Positions 51,004 through 60,986 of a DNA stretch of 64,000 bases are shown here, one piece after another (the first letter of the stretch is position 1; every line of letters begins with the position of its first letter). The stretch is from Exiguobacterium sp. Helios (GTDB lineage Bacteria > Bacillota > Bacilli > Exiguobacteriales > Exiguobacteriaceae). The notes below the pieces were generated by a model. It made no database searches, was not told the DNA's origin, and saw only the letters and a list, made by a program, of their open reading frames with translations. The position numbers and the translations under genes are program-made. The stretch covers positions 1,327,501-1,391,500 of the forward strand of contig NZ_CP053557.1 in assembly GCF_014524545.1 (NCBI RefSeq). Reading direction: 5' to 3'.

Positions 51004-51291
51004 ATGATGCATACGATTCGTACCCATGCCTTTTCCATTGTTTTTTATACGCTCAGCCTGGCTTTCATTCTTTTCCTTTTAACACCTCGACCGGACGAGA
51101 AGGTCGAGCAACTCTTGACGGCTTCTGTCACAGTCGATCAAAACGCGACCGTCGAACAGGTCGCCGAAGTCTATAATGACGGATCGATGACAGATCAGGA
51201 ATATGTCGAGTGGTTGATCGAGAATAATGAACTGAAGACGACTCATGTCATTTCGAAAAACAAAATCGTTGTACCAATCGCGCAACAATGA
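51004..51291 (+). CDS. yneA: SOS-induced cell division suppressor YneA (LysM-like)
   Basis: A 95-residue protein with one transmembrane segment near the start (about residues 9-27) and a C-terminal LysM-like region (about 40-92, TVDQNATVEQVAEVYNDG...WLIENNELKTTHVISKNKIVVP). In B. subtilis YneA delays septation during the SOS response. It is divergent from lexA with a strong SOS box 45 bp before its start, and precedes yneB by 45 bp. Sequence similarity to known YneA is modest, so the call rests partly on position and layout. Confidence 0.85.
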   Translation: MMHTIRTHAFSIVFYTLSLAFILFLLTPRPDEKVEQLLTASVTVDQNATVEQVAEVYNDGSMTDQEYVEWLIENNELKTTHVISKNKIVVPIAQQ

Positions 51292-51330
51292 CAAACTGTA
51301 AAGGTTGTCAAAGAACGAACAGGGGTGTGA

Positions 51331-51990
<660 letters not shown>

Positions 51991-51994
51991 GGAA

Positions 51995-52039
51995 GTAAGT
52001 TTGATGCCTCAGCGGCGCATCAAACTTGCTTTTTTTTTT
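51995..52039 (+). terminator. Intrinsic terminator after yneB
   Basis: AAGTTTGATGC pairs with GCATCAAACTT, followed by about ten T. Confidence 0.92.
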
Positions 52040-52103
52040 CGTGTCTTTTACAGTAAGGTTACTATTGAAAGCTCAACTTTGAGTCAACAGAAAGAGGGAT
52101 ATC

Positions 52104-52340
52104 ATGTTATCACAAGAACAACTGGACCGGATTAACGAATTAGCCAATAAATCAAAAGTCGAACCACTGACTGATGCAGAAACAGCGGAACAAAAAGAAT
52201 TACGGACTGCCTATCTGGAAGCATTCCGTGGTTCGTTCAAAAATCAGATGATGGGCATCAAAATCGTCGATGAAGAAGGAACCGACGTAACACCTGAAAA
52301 ACTAAAGCAAGCGCAGGAAGAAGAACGGAACAAACAATAA
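52104..52340 (+). CDS. ynzC: DUF896 family protein YnzC
   Basis: A 78-residue protein of the UPF0291/DUF896 family. The N-terminal LDRINELANKSKVEPLTDAETAEQKELRTAYLEAFRGSFKNQMMGIKIVDEEG is the whole family signature: a helical hairpin with the LRxxYLxxFR motif. In B. subtilis it follows yneB in the SOS region. The tail is charged and probably flexible. Function is not established. RBS AAAGAGGG. Confidence 0.92.
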   Translation: MLSQEQLDRINELANKSKVEPLTDAETAEQKELRTAYLEAFRGSFKNQMMGIKIVDEEGTDVTPEKLKQAQEEERNKQ

Positions 52341-52345
52341 TGACA

Positions 52346-52388
52346 AAAGCTATGTCACTCATTGGGATGAGTGGCGTAGCTTTTTTTG
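52346..52388 (+). terminator. Intrinsic terminator after ynzC
   Basis: AAAGCTA...CACTCAT pairs with ATGAGTG...TAGC(TTT), with a T run. Confidence 0.85.
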
Positions 52389-52478
52389 GTGAAACGTTCG
52401 TAATATGTATCACGAAAGTGCCAAGAAAACGGCAATAGAGAGCGCATTCATTTCAATGTGACATACTATTTAGAAAAG

Positions 52479-52507
52479 TTGTATCACATTTGTGGGTATG
52501 CTAAAAT
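52479..52507 (+). promoter_or_regulatory. tkt promoter
   Basis: TTGTAT (52479-52484), 17-bp spacer and TAAAAT (52502-52507). An imperfect inverted repeat, ATGTGACATAC to GTATCACAT (52456-52489), overlaps the -35, and GTATCAC recurs near 52408. Confidence 0.6.
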
Positions 52508-52544
52508 GAGGAGGAATTTGTGAAAAAGAGAGAGGATGATTGTT

Positions 52545-54524
52545 TTGACGAACATGACAACAGTAGAATTATTAGCAGTAAATACGATTCGTACCTTATC
52601 AATTGATGCAGTACAAAAAGCGAACTCGGGTCACCCGGGAATGCCGATGGGTGCAGCACCGATGGCATTTACATTATGGGCGGATCATATGAACCATAAC
52701 CCTAAAAATCCAGAATGGTTCAACCGTGACCGTTTTGTACTTTCAGCAGGACACGGTTCAATGCTTCTCTACTCACTCCTCCATTTATCAGGTTATGATC
52801 TCGCGATGGATGACTTGAAGTCATTCCGTCAATGGAACTCAAAAACACCGGGTCACCCGGAATACCGTCACACAGCAGGTGTCGATGCGACGACTGGTCC
52901 ACTCGGACAAGGCATTGCGATGGCTGTCGGTATGGCGATGGCAGAACGTCACTTGGAAGCAAAATACAACCGTGACGAGTTAAACGTCGTCGATCACTTC
53001 ACATACGGGATTTGCGGAGACGGTGACTTAATGGAAGGTGTTTCGGCAGAAGCGGCATCACTTGCAGGACATTTAGGTCTTGGCAAATTGGTTGTTCTGT
53101 ATGATTCAAACGATATCTCGCTCGATGGCGATCTCGATAAATCATTCTCAGAAAACGTTCAACAACGTTTTGAAGCATACAACTGGCAAGTCATCCGTGT
53201 CGAAGACGGAACGGATCTTGATTCGATTTCAAAAGCAATCGAAGCAGCAAAAGCTGAAACAACAAAACCGACATTGATTGAAGTGAAAACAGTCATCGGA
53301 TTTGGTTCACCAAACAAATCAGGTAAATCGGCTTCACACGGTGCACCACTCGGAGATGCGGAAATCAAGTTGACGAAAGCAAGCTACGTTTGGGATCACG
53401 AAGAATTCTACGTCCCGGAAGAAGTCAAAGACTTGTTCGAAGAACGCATTGTCAAACGTGGTGCTGATACAGAAGCAGCATGGACTGAGAAAATGGAACA
53501 ATACAAAGCGGCGCATCCAGAATTGCATGCTGAACTTGTTCAAGCCATCAACAACGAATTGCCAAGCAACTGGGAAGCAGACCTGCCAACATATGATCTG
53601 ACATCGAAAAAAGCGACACGTCAGACAAGTGGTGAAGTCTTGAACGCTCTTGCGAAAAACATCCCGTCAATCTTCGGTGGTTCAGCTGACTTAGCAGGAT
53701 CAAACAACACGATGCTCAAAGGCGAAGCTGACTTCGACATCGATCCAAGCGGCCGTAACATCTGGTTTGGTGTGCGTGAGTTTGCGATGGCAGCAGCTGT
53801 CAACGGTATGGCGTTACACGGTGGTGTCATTCCTTACGGTGCGACATTCTTCGTATTCTCGGATTACCTCCGTCCTGCAGTTCGTTTAGCAGCGTTGATG
53901 GGTATCCAGTCGATTTTCGTCCTGACACATGACTCGATTGCTGTTGGTGAAGATGGTCCAACACACGAGCCGGTTGAACACTTGATGAGTTTCCGTGCGA
54001 TGCCGAACTTGACAGTTTACCGTCCGGCAGATGGGAAAGAAACGATTGCCGCATGGAAAACAGCCGTTCAATCAACAAACAAACCGACACTTCTCGTCAT
54101 GACACGTCAAGGATTACCTGAACTTGAAGGTACGACGGTTGAAGGCGCTGAAAAAGGCGGATACGTCATTGCGGGTGACATCAACAAAGCGGATACAATC
54201 TTAATGGGAACAGGTTCTGAAGTGCATCTGTTAGTCGAAGCACAAAAAGAACTTGGCGAAACGGCAGCAGTCGTTTCACTTCCATCATGGGAATTGTTTG
54301 AAGCGCAATCAGCAGAATACAAAGAATCAGTTTTACCAAAACGCATCACGAAGCGTCTTGCGATTGAAGCCGGTGCTTCACTCGGTTGGTATAAATATGT
54401 AGGAACAGAAGGACAAGTCATCGGAATCGATCGCTTTGGTGCTTCGGCTCCTGGAGATCTTCTGTTAAAAGAGTACGGCATGTCTGTCGAAAATGTCTTG
54501 AACACAGTCAAGCAACTCGGTTAA
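52545..54524 (+). CDS. tkt: Transketolase
   Basis: Transketolase moves two-carbon units between sugar phosphates in the pentose phosphate pathway with thiamine diphosphate. The 659-residue protein has [16 protein letters not shown] near the start, the thiamine-binding [32 protein letters not shown], and in the pyrimidine domain [19 protein letters not shown] and the [12 protein letters not shown] motif. TTG 52545 is preferred because GAGAGG lies 9 bases before it; ATG 52536 touches the ribosome site and ATG 52554 is 18 bases away. Codon choice is that of a highly expressed gene. Confidence 0.96.
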   Translation: MTNMTTVELLAVNTIRTLSIDAVQKANSGHPGMPMGAAPMAFTLWADHMNHNPKNPEWFNRDRFVLSAGHGSMLLYSLLHLSGYDLAMDDLKSFRQWNSKTPGHPEYRHTAGVDATTGPLGQGIAMAVGMAMAERHLEAKYNRDELNVVDHFTYGICGDGDLMEGVSAEAASLAGHLGLGKLVVLYDSNDISLDGDLDKSFSENVQQRFEAYNWQVIRVEDGTDLDSISKAIEAAKAETTKPTLIEVKTVIGFGSPNKSGKSASHGAPLGDAEIKLTKASYVWDHEEFYVPEEVKDLFEERIVKRGADTEAAWTEKMEQYKAAHPELHAELVQAINNELPSNWEADLPTYDLTSKKATRQTSGEVLNALAKNIPSIFGGSADLAGSNNTMLKGEADFDIDPSGRNIWFGVREFAMAAAVNGMALHGGVIPYGATFFVFSDYLRPAVRLAALMGIQSIFVLTHDSIAVGEDGPTHEPVEHLMSFRAMPNLTVYRPADGKETIAAWKTAVQSTNKPTLLVMTRQGLPELEGTTVEGAEKGGYVIAGDINKADTILMGTGSEVHLLVEAQKELGETAAVVSLPSWELFEAQSAEYKESVLPKRITKRLAIEAGASLGWYKYVGTEGQVIGIDRFGASAPGDLLLKEYGMSVENVLNTVKQLG

Positions 54525-54526
54525 TG

Positions 54527-54558
54527 AAGAAAGGTGCGCAAACGCGCGCACCTTTTTT
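54527..54558 (+). terminator. Intrinsic terminator after tkt
   Basis: AAAGGTGCGC pairs with GCGCACCTTT, then T run. Confidence 0.9.
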
Positions 54559-54632
54559 TTGCATTATCTATGCAAAGGCTTTAAATTATAGTATAGTAAA
54601 AAGCGACGTTTGAAGTTAGAGGAGGAAGCAAC

Positions 54633-54863
54633 TTGGCTACATGGATTTGGATTTTAATTGCCCTTCTTTGCTTGGTAGCTGGTGTCGCCCTTGGTTTTTA
54701 TATCGCTCGTCGATACATGATGAACTATTTGGAGCAAAACCCACCAATCAACGAAGATATGATTAAGACATTGATGATGCAAATGGGTCAAAAGCCATCA
54801 CAAAAGAAAGTCAACCAAGTGATGCGTTCAATGAGTGGTTCAATGAAATCACCGAAAAAATAA
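54633..54863 (+). CDS. yneF: YneF family (UPF0154) small membrane protein
   Basis: A 76-residue protein with one N-terminal membrane segment ([25 protein letters not shown], residues about 3-27) and the UPF0154 signature [32 protein letters not shown]. It begins with TTG after GAGGAGG at 7 bases. It follows tkt as in B. subtilis. Function unknown, but the family is highly conserved in Firmicutes. Confidence 0.93.
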   Translation: MATWIWILIALLCLVAGVALGFYIARRYMMNYLEQNPPINEDMIKTLMMQMGQKPSQKKVNQVMRSMSGSMKSPKK

Positions 54864-54871
54864 CGACTTGT

Positions 54872-54901
54872 AAAAGGAGACCAATTTGGTCTCCTTTTGT
54901 T
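54872..54901 (+). terminator. Hairpin terminator after yneF
   Basis: AAAAGGAGACCAA pairs with TTGGTCTCCTTTT with almost no loop; T tract short. Confidence 0.75.
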
Positions 54902-54981
54902 TGCTATTTTTTAGGAAGATGGCTAATCTAAAATGTGAGACTATTAGAAATACTCAATCGATTTAAAAAGGGGGGACTTGT

Positions 54982-56739
54982 ATGGGAGTCTTCAGGAAAC
55001 TGAGTTGGTTTTTCCGACTCGAATGGAAAGCATACAGTTTAGGCATCATTGCTTTAATTTTTGTTGCCGGACTGGAACTGATTCCGCCGAAAGTAATCGG
55101 TTCGACGGTCAACGGACTGAGCGAAGGCAGTTTGACGAAAAATGATTTATGGAAACTGGTCGCGACACTGGTGTTGATCGGGGTATCGACCTATGTGATT
55201 CGTTATTTTTGGCGGTTTTACATCTTCGGAGCGTCGATCCGGCTCGGCCGGTTGTTGCGAAGTCAGCTATATGGTCATTTTTCGGACCTGGATCAATCAT
55301 TTTACAAGAAGTACCGCAGCGGGGATTTGATGGCTCATGCGACGAATGATGTACAAGCCGTCTCGATGACGGCAGGAGCCGGTATTTTGACACTCGTCGA
55401 TTCCGTGACGATGGGCAGTTTCGTCATCATCACGATGATTACGACGATCAGTTGGAAACTGACGCTTGTTTCGTTGTTACCGATGCCGCTGATGGTTTAT
55501 TTGACGTCACGGTACGGGAAGATGCTGCACTCCCGATTCCACGATGCGCAGGAAGCTTTTTCGGATTTGAATGACAAGGTCGCAGAAAGCGTCAGCGGAG
55601 TCCGCGTCTTGAAAGCAACAGGGGAAGTTGAATCGGATGTCGGAACGTTTACTTCGTTATCTGATGATGTCGTTCAAAAAAACCGCCGGGTCGCGAAAAT
55701 CGATGCCTTATTTGATCCGACGATTTTCGGTTTGGTCGGCTTATCTTATATCATTGCCGTCGGATACGGCGCGTATTTATTACAGCAAGGGGAAATTCGG
55801 ATCGGGGACATCGTGTCCTTCACTACATATTTGGGATTACTGACGTGGCCGATGCTTGCGTTCGGCTGGTTGTTTAATATCGTCGAACGGGGACGGGCTT
55901 CGTACGACCGGATTGAACGGATGCTTGCAATCGAACCGGAAATCAAGGATGCGAAAGAAGCGGCGACGACGGTTTCGTCCGCTGATTTACAAGTCGCGAT
56001 TGATCGGTTTGTATATGAGACACAACCTGTGCTTGTGAACATTCACGTGACATTGACACCCGGACGGACACTTGGAATCGTTGGTCGGACCGGTGCCGGA
56101 AAATCGACGTTCGTTCGTCTGTTATCACGCGAATACGATGTCAAATACGGTTCGATTGCGATTGGCGGACAGGACGTCAAACAATTGACGCGGGAAACGG
56201 TCCGCAAGCAGGTTGCAATCGTTCCGCAGGATCATTTCCTGTTCTCTGCTTCGATTGCTGATAATATCGCCTTTGCGAAACCGGATGCATCGATGGAAGA
56301 AATCATGGAAGCTGCACGGATTGCTGCCGTTCACGAGGATATTCTCGGCTTTACGGAAGGCTATGCGACGATGGTCGGGGAACGGGGTGTCACATTATCC
56401 GGCGGTCAGAAACAACGGATTTCGATTGCCAGGGCGTTACTCGCGGATTGTCCGATTCTGGTATTGGATGATGCCTTGTCGGCGGTTGATGCCAAGACGG
56501 AGGAAGCGATCATCGAACACTTCCGGACAGCGGATAACGAACAGTCACAAATCATTGTCGCCCACCGTCTGTCGGCGGTTTCGCATACCGATGAGATCAT
56601 CGTCCTCGATGCGGGTCGAATCATTGAACGGGGAACACACGATGAACTGCTTGCCCGTGACGGTTGGTATAAAGAAACCTACGACCGTCAGCAACTCGAA
56701 TCACTCGTCGAACAGGGAGGTGGAACGCTTGAATCATGA
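54982..56739 (+). CDS. Heterodimeric ABC multidrug exporter subunit, BmrC/YheI-like
   Basis: A 585-residue half-transporter: six spans (about residues 15-310) and an ATPase (about 335-575) with Walker A GRTGAGKST, Q-loop VAIVPQDHFLF and signature LSGGQKQR. Walker B is LVLDDALSAVD, with Asp in place of the catalytic Glu, so one of the two ATP sites of the dimer is degenerate. The partner gene overlaps its last 11 bases. This asymmetry and order match B. subtilis BmrC/BmrD. The ribosome site is AAAGGGGGG. Substrate not known; no leader peptide bmrB-like attenuator was recognised. Confidence 0.88.
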   Translation: MGVFRKLSWFFRLEWKAYSLGIIALIFVAGLELIPPKVIGSTVNGLSEGSLTKNDLWKLVATLVLIGVSTYVIRYFWRFYIFGASIRLGRLLRSQLYGHFSDLDQSFYKKYRSGDLMAHATNDVQAVSMTAGAGILTLVDSVTMGSFVIITMITTISWKLTLVSLLPMPLMVYLTSRYGKMLHSRFHDAQEAFSDLNDKVAESVSGVRVLKATGEVESDVGTFTSLSDDVVQKNRRVAKIDALFDPTIFGLVGLSYIIAVGYGAYLLQQGEIRIGDIVSFTTYLGLLTWPMLAFGWLFNIVERGRASYDRIERMLAIEPEIKDAKEAATTVSSADLQVAIDRFVYETQPVLVNIHVTLTPGRTLGIVGRTGAGKSTFVRLLSREYDVKYGSIAIGGQDVKQLTRETVRKQVAIVPQDHFLFSASIADNIAFAKPDASMEEIMEAARIAAVHEDILGFTEGYATMVGERGVTLSGGQKQRISIARALLADCPILVLDDALSAVDAKTEEAIIEHFRTADNEQSQIIVAHRLSAVSHTDEIIVLDAGRIIERGTHDELLARDGWYKETYDRQQLESLVEQGGGTLES

Positions 56740-58495
56740 TATTAATGAAAAAGCGGTCTTACGACGATTGCTGGGATTCGTCAAACCGTTTAAAAAACAG
56801 GTGTTAGTCGCCTTTTTACTGTTGCTTGTGACGACCGGAGCAAAGCTCGGAGGTCCCTATCTCGTTAAAATCTTCATCGATGATTATGTCGCGGTCGGCA
56901 ACTATCCGGTGCAGGAAGTGGCGTTATTGTTCGGCGTGTACTTACTGTTGCATACGACAGGGATCGTCGTCGATTATCTGCAGGCGTTTGAGTTCCAAAA
57001 AATCGCCTTGAAAGTCATTCAACGGCTTCGGATCGATGTGTTTCGCCACGTCATGCACTTACGGCTCGGTTATTTTGACCGGACACCGGCTGGCGTACTT
57101 GTTTCACGGATCACAAACGATACGGAAGCCATCAAAGAACTGTATATCGGTGTCTTGTCGACGTTCGTCCAAAGCGGGGTGCAACTGATTGGAACCTATC
57201 TGTTCCTTTACTTACTGGAACCGCGCCTCGCGACGATTGCGTTAGTCCTGTTACCGCTGTTTTATTTCATCATCTGGATTTACCGCCGTTATTCAACGAA
57301 ATATTACGCTGAAGTCCGGGATTTGTTGTCGAAGATTAACGGACAGCTGAATGAATCGATCAACGGGATGGCAATCATTCAACAATTTCGCCAGGAAAAA
57401 CGGTTGATGGCGGAATTTGAAGAGACGAACATCGCCCATCAGAACGGCCGTTACAAGAACTTGAAGCTCGACAGCTGGCTGCTTCGGCCAATCATCGAGT
57501 TGATGTTAGCGCTGACGATTGCGTCCTTGATTACGTACTTCGGTGTCCTGTCATTTTCACAAACGGTCCAGGTCGGGGTCGTATATGCCTTTATCAGTTA
57601 CATGGAGCGGATTTTCCAACCGGTTCAGCAAATCATGCAACGTCTGTCTGAATTCCAACAGGCTGTCGTCTCGGCGGACCGTGTCTTTAAAGTACTCGAT
57701 ACGGATGAGCCGGAACCTGCGAAGACGATTGCGGGTGACGCTGATATTACAGAAGGACATATCGTCTTTGATAACGTCCGCTTCAGTTATGACGGAGAGA
57801 AGGAAGTTTTAAAAGGAATTTCGTTTGAAGCGAAGAAGGGTCAGACGATTGCCCTGGTCGGTCAGACGGGCAGCGGGAAGAGTTCGATCATCAATATCCT
57901 GATGCGTTTTTATTCCTATCAGTCGGGTCGAATCTTGATTGACGGGCAACCGCTCGAACAATTGCCGGAAGACGAACTGCGGCGCCATGTCGGACTGGTG
58001 TTACAGGATTCATTCCTGTTTACTGGAAGTGTCGCCGATAACATCCGGTTATTCGATCCCTCGATTCCATTCCAAAAAGTCGAGGAAGCAGCCCGTTTTG
58101 TCCAAGCAGATGGCTTCATCAATCAGTTGGACGAGCAATATGACAGTCCGGTCGCAGAGCGGGGAGCGACGTTTTCTGCCGGGGAACGCCAGTTGGTCTC
58201 GTTTGCCCGGACGATGGCGCGGGATCCGAAAGTCCTGATTCTCGACGAAGCGACAAGTTCAATCGATACGGAAACGGAAGAAAAAGTTCAAGTCGCCTTA
58301 AAACGCATGCGACAAGGGCGAACGACGATTGCGATTGCCCACCGGTTGTCGACAATCCAGGATGCGGATTTGATTTTAGTCCTGCACCAAGGGGAAGTCG
58401 TGGAACAAGGGAATCATCAGACGTTGATTGAAAAGAACGGATTGTATAAAAAAATGTATGAATTACAATCCGGACACGTTTCATCCGTTTCGTAA
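56729..58495 (+). CDS. Heterodimeric ABC multidrug exporter subunit, BmrD/YheH-like
   Basis: A 588-residue partner half-transporter. Six spans occupy residues about 20-310; the ATPase (about 340-580) has Walker A GQTGSGKSSI, Q-loop GLVLQDSFLF, a degenerate signature FSAGERQL in place of LSGGQ, and Walker B LILDEATSSID with the catalytic Glu. Combined with the Asp-containing Walker B and intact signature of the partner, this gives one active and one degenerate site, the standard heterodimer pattern. It begins with TTG at 56729 after GGGAGGTGG; the same frame is open for 500 bp upstream inside the partner gene, but that is not translated. Confidence 0.88.
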   Translation: MNHDINEKAVLRRLLGFVKPFKKQVLVAFLLLLVTTGAKLGGPYLVKIFIDDYVAVGNYPVQEVALLFGVYLLLHTTGIVVDYLQAFEFQKIALKVIQRLRIDVFRHVMHLRLGYFDRTPAGVLVSRITNDTEAIKELYIGVLSTFVQSGVQLIGTYLFLYLLEPRLATIALVLLPLFYFIIWIYRRYSTKYYAEVRDLLSKINGQLNESINGMAIIQQFRQEKRLMAEFEETNIAHQNGRYKNLKLDSWLLRPIIELMLALTIASLITYFGVLSFSQTVQVGVVYAFISYMERIFQPVQQIMQRLSEFQQAVVSADRVFKVLDTDEPEPAKTIAGDADITEGHIVFDNVRFSYDGEKEVLKGISFEAKKGQTIALVGQTGSGKSSIINILMRFYSYQSGRILIDGQPLEQLPEDELRRHVGLVLQDSFLFTGSVADNIRLFDPSIPFQKVEEAARFVQADGFINQLDEQYDSPVAERGATFSAGERQLVSFARTMARDPKVLILDEATSSIDTETEEKVQVALKRMRQGRTTIAIAHRLSTIQDADLILVLHQGEVVEQGNHQTLIEKNGLYKKMYELQSGHVSSVS

Positions 58496-58501
58496 GACAT
58501 A

Positions 58502-58540
58502 AAAAAGCCTGCCAGGCGATCTCGCCCGGCAGGTTGTTTG
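58502..58540 (-). terminator. Intrinsic terminator after the 3D-domain gene
   Basis: GCCTGCC-GGCGA stem and its complement; T run on the minus strand. It may also serve the convergent exporter operon. Confidence 0.8.
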
Positions 58541-58549
58541 TGTTTAAAA

Positions 58550-59443
58550 TTAGTAGACAGTAACAGTGACGTTTTGACGTCCCCAGTTGAGTGCTTCTTG
58601 TTGTGAACCAACGAGAAGGTCAAGTTTGTTACCTTGGATAGCGCCGCCACGGTCAAGTACGATGGCTTCACCGATACCAGAGATGTGCATGCGTGTACCA
58701 ATTGGGTATTGAGCTGATGCTGCAACGATACGCATACCATTGTACGTGATCGTGTTTGTAACATCATAACCGCTGGCAGTCAATGCGCGACCGTTGTAAA
58801 GGCGGCTACCGTTATTTGATGGATCAGTTGTGTACGCTGTAACGTTCATTGTTACTTTCGTACCTGATTTTGCTGCTGTTGTTTGTTTTGTTGCTACAGC
58901 TGGTTGAGCTGCTGCTTTTGGAGCTGCTTTAGCAACAGGTGCTGCTGGAGCTTTAACAGCTGGAGCTTTTGCTGTTGAACCTGCTAAAGTTGTATAATCG
59001 CTGTGTACGTAACGAGTTTTTCCGTCGATTGTTGTTTTGATCCAAGCACCGACTTTGCTTTCTACGTTAACGGACTGGCCTTTATACAAGTTGCCAACGT
59101 CTTTAGAGTTTGTAGTAGGTTGCGTACGAACGTTTAATACTGCCGTAGTGACTGTAGCTTTTTTAAAGTCGAATGAAGAACCGGCTGAAGTGTAAGCACC
59201 GTGTACATAACGTTTTTGGCCATTGATGTTTGTTTGAATCCATGCACCAGAACGTCCTTCGACATTTAATTTTTGACCTTTATATACGTTACCTACATCC
59301 GCTGATGCCGTAGTAGGTGCTGTCCGTACATTTAATACCGCTGTATTTACTGTTACCGTCTCTGAGGCAGCCTCTGTCTCTTGGGCGAATCCTACTGATA
59401 GAGCCGTTGCTGCAAGACCTGCAGCGAAAACTGCTTTTTTCAT
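58550..59443 (-). CDS. Secreted 3D-domain wall protein with two SH3b repeats (YocH-like)
   Basis: A 297-residue exported protein. Signal peptide (residues about 1-26, ending TEAAS), two SH3b domains (about 30-90 and 95-155), an Ala/Pro/Lys-rich linker (about 160-205), and a 3D domain (about 210-297) named for three aspartates: TAYTTDPSNNGSRLYNG, then IGTRMHISGIGEAIVLDRGGAIQGNKLDLLVGS. This fold resembles MltA-type lytic transglycosylases; such proteins (YocH, YorM, Rpf-like) process wall glycan. ATG 59443 follows CAGGAGGA. Heavy use of A/T-rich codons such as GCT and GTA points to high expression. Several TGTAAA/TGTAAC half-sites upstream hint at WalR control, without a canonical pair. Confidence 0.9.
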   Translation of the reverse strand: MKKAVFAAGLAATALSVGFAQETEAASETVTVNTAVLNVRTAPTTASADVGNVYKGQKLNVEGRSGAWIQTNINGQKRYVHGAYTSAGSSFDFKKATVTTAVLNVRTQPTTNSKDVGNLYKGQSVNVESKVGAWIKTTIDGKTRYVHSDYTTLAGSTAKAPAVKAPAAPVAKAAPKAAAQPAVATKQTTAAKSGTKVTMNVTAYTTDPSNNGSRLYNGRALTASGYDVTNTITYNGMRIVAASAQYPIGTRMHISGIGEAIVLDRGGAIQGNKLDLLVGSQQEALNWGRQNVTVTVY

Positions 59444-59860
59444 TATTGATGTCCTCCTGACATATGCTGTGTTTACTGTTCCTACTTTACACGGCAATTC
59501 AGGGTTGTGCGTTTACAGGTCAGAGTCATTCAAGTTACAAACCGGGCTAGTATGACAAACAGATTGCAAAAATGCATGTTTTGTCACGTCTAGGTCATAA
59601 TGCTTGGAAAATTAAAGTGGAAGTAGGACTTTAGGCATGGTAAAGAGGAAATATTCTAATTATTCACCTAACTAAAGACTCAAAAAAAGAATCGGATGAA
59701 GAAAGTAAAGAAAGAATTAAAGATTTTTTAAAACATAAAACAAAAAAACGCATTATATAGAAGAAACACGAAAAAGCCGCTGACGAATACCATACGTCAA
59801 CGGCTTTTACATCAGGCTATATGGACGACTGTCGTGTTGTTGCGACAACAAAACAATGTT
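59444..59860. other. 417-bp gap: leader of the 3D-domain gene plus a degraded-looking AT-rich stretch
   Basis: The left half (to about 59600) is the promoter side of the 3D-domain gene. The right half is AT-rich. A stop-to-stop frame 59644-59760 on the plus strand could encode 38 residues with the charged run DSKKESDEESKERIKDFLKHK, but it has no ATG, GTG or TTG and no good ribosome site. It may be the relic of a lost gene end. A terminator hairpin follows. No RNA gene was recognised. Confidence 0.4.
59771..59808 (-). terminator. Intrinsic terminator after the Spo0E-like gene
   Basis: AAAAGCCGCTGACG pairs with CGTCAACGGCTTTT (one G-U); five T on the minus strand. Confidence 0.85.
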
Positions 59861-60058
59861 TTATCCTAAAACAGATTCGTTCGTACGGGAAGGATACGTG
59901 TACTTCTGAACGAAACGGGAGTATTCCAGTAATAATAAATCCAGTTCATGACTCAGTTTCAACACATGAGGGGAGGTGAAACTAGACCGATCCGCTTGAT
60001 GATACAGTTCACTTCGTTTTGCCTCGATTGCTAAAGTCAATAGATGTTGGCTTGTCAT
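59861..60058 (-). CDS. Spo0E-like aspartyl-phosphate phosphatase
   Basis: A 65-residue helical-hairpin protein. IEAKRSELYHQADRSSFTSPHVLKLSHELDLLLLEYSRF carries the Spo0E signature S-x-x-L-D (SHELD), the catalytic loop that dephosphorylates Spo0A-type response regulators. ATG 60058 follows AGGGAGGA; the longer open frame upstream begins in a non-conserved stretch. If the host does not sporulate, as expected for Exiguobacterium, the target is probably another response regulator. Single-gene unit. Confidence 0.82.
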   Translation of the reverse strand: MTSQHLLTLAIEAKRSELYHQADRSSFTSPHVLKLSHELDLLLLEYSRFVQKYTYPSRTNESVLG

Positions 60059-60272
60059 AGGATCCTCCCTTACATTGATGTCATATCCATATTCTAGCAA
60101 GTGGTTTCTGGCAGTGCAACGACATTTCATCTGTTTTGAGGAAATGTAATTTTTTTGTAATTTCAGTTGTCATGAATCTTTTTAATCTTTCGGAAGATAA
60201 TAGGTGCTAAATGTCGATTAGTTTGGCAAAATAGAGAAGGAACTTCTTCTTAATTAGAAAGGAGCTGCTGAA

Positions 60273-60971
60273 ATGGAGCTCTCGCTTTGGTTAGCGTTTG
60301 GTGCAGGGTTATTGTCATTTGTCTCACCTTGTACGCTTCCGTTATATCCGGTGTTCCTCTCATACATTACCGGTGTTTCTGTAACGGACTTAAAAGAAAA
60401 AGGGGTCAGAGAAAAACGGTCACTGTTGCATACAGTAGCGTTTTTGGTTGGATTTGCAATGGTCTTTGCTGTTCTTGGCCTATCGACTTCCTTATTAGCG
60501 GATGTTTTCATTACCTACCGTGACACATTGCGGATGGTCGGCGCGCTCGTGATTTTCGTATTTGGTGTGGTATTGCTTGGATTGTGGCAACCGACATTCT
60601 TGATGCGTGAGAAAAAACTCAATTTAGGTGAACGAAAGGGCGGGTACATCGGTACGATCCTTGTCGGAATCGGTTTTGCTGCCGGATGGACACCATGTAC
60701 GGGTCCGATTTTGGCAGGTGTCATCGGACTGGCAGCGACGAACCCGAGTCAAGGCATGTTGTATATGCTGTTTTATGTGCTCGGATTCTCGATTCCATTT
60801 TTATTGATGGCCTTTTTCGTCGGTCGTTCGAGATTATTCGTTCAATACAGTTTAAAGATGACAAAATTCGGTGGAGCATTGATGATGTTGTTCGGAATCG
60901 TCCTGTATTTTGACGGACTCAGCGCATTTGCTGCATGGATGAGTGATATCGTAGGATTCACTGGATTTTAA
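60273..60971 (+). CDS. ccdA: Thiol-disulfide interchange/cytochrome c biogenesis protein CcdA
   Basis: CcdA carries reducing equivalents across the membrane for apocytochrome c maturation and other extracytoplasmic thiol-disulfide reactions. The 232-residue protein has six membrane spans and the two active cysteines in LSFVSPCTLPLYP (TM1, residue about 19) and AGWTPCTGPILAG (TM4, about 144). Its start follows AAAGGAG. ccdC is 15 bp downstream. The yneI (ccdB) response-regulator gene found between them in B. subtilis is absent. Confidence 0.94.
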   Translation: MELSLWLAFGAGLLSFVSPCTLPLYPVFLSYITGVSVTDLKEKGVREKRSLLHTVAFLVGFAMVFAVLGLSTSLLADVFITYRDTLRMVGALVIFVFGVVLLGLWQPTFLMREKKLNLGERKGGYIGTILVGIGFAAGWTPCTGPILAGVIGLAATNPSQGMLYMLFYVLGFSIPFLLMAFFVGRSRLFVQYSLKMTKFGGALMMLFGIVLYFDGLSAFAAWMSDIVGFTGF

Positions 60972-60986
60972 CAAGGAAGTGATGGG

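Noticed and set aside
52509-52607. A GTG frame with a strong GAGGAGG just upstream of tkt, a possible leader peptide
   Set aside because: The -10 box ends at 52507, so GAGGAGG would lie at or before the transcription start and not be in the mRNA.
56213-56728. A 172-codon upstream extension of the second BmrD-like subunit
   Set aside because: It lies inside the first subunit gene, its translation has no transporter-like character, and TTG 56729 has a strong ribosome site.
59486-59539. WalR boxes upstream of the 3D-domain gene
   Set aside because: Three TGTAAA/TGTAAC half-sites exist, but none are paired at the required 5-bp spacing.
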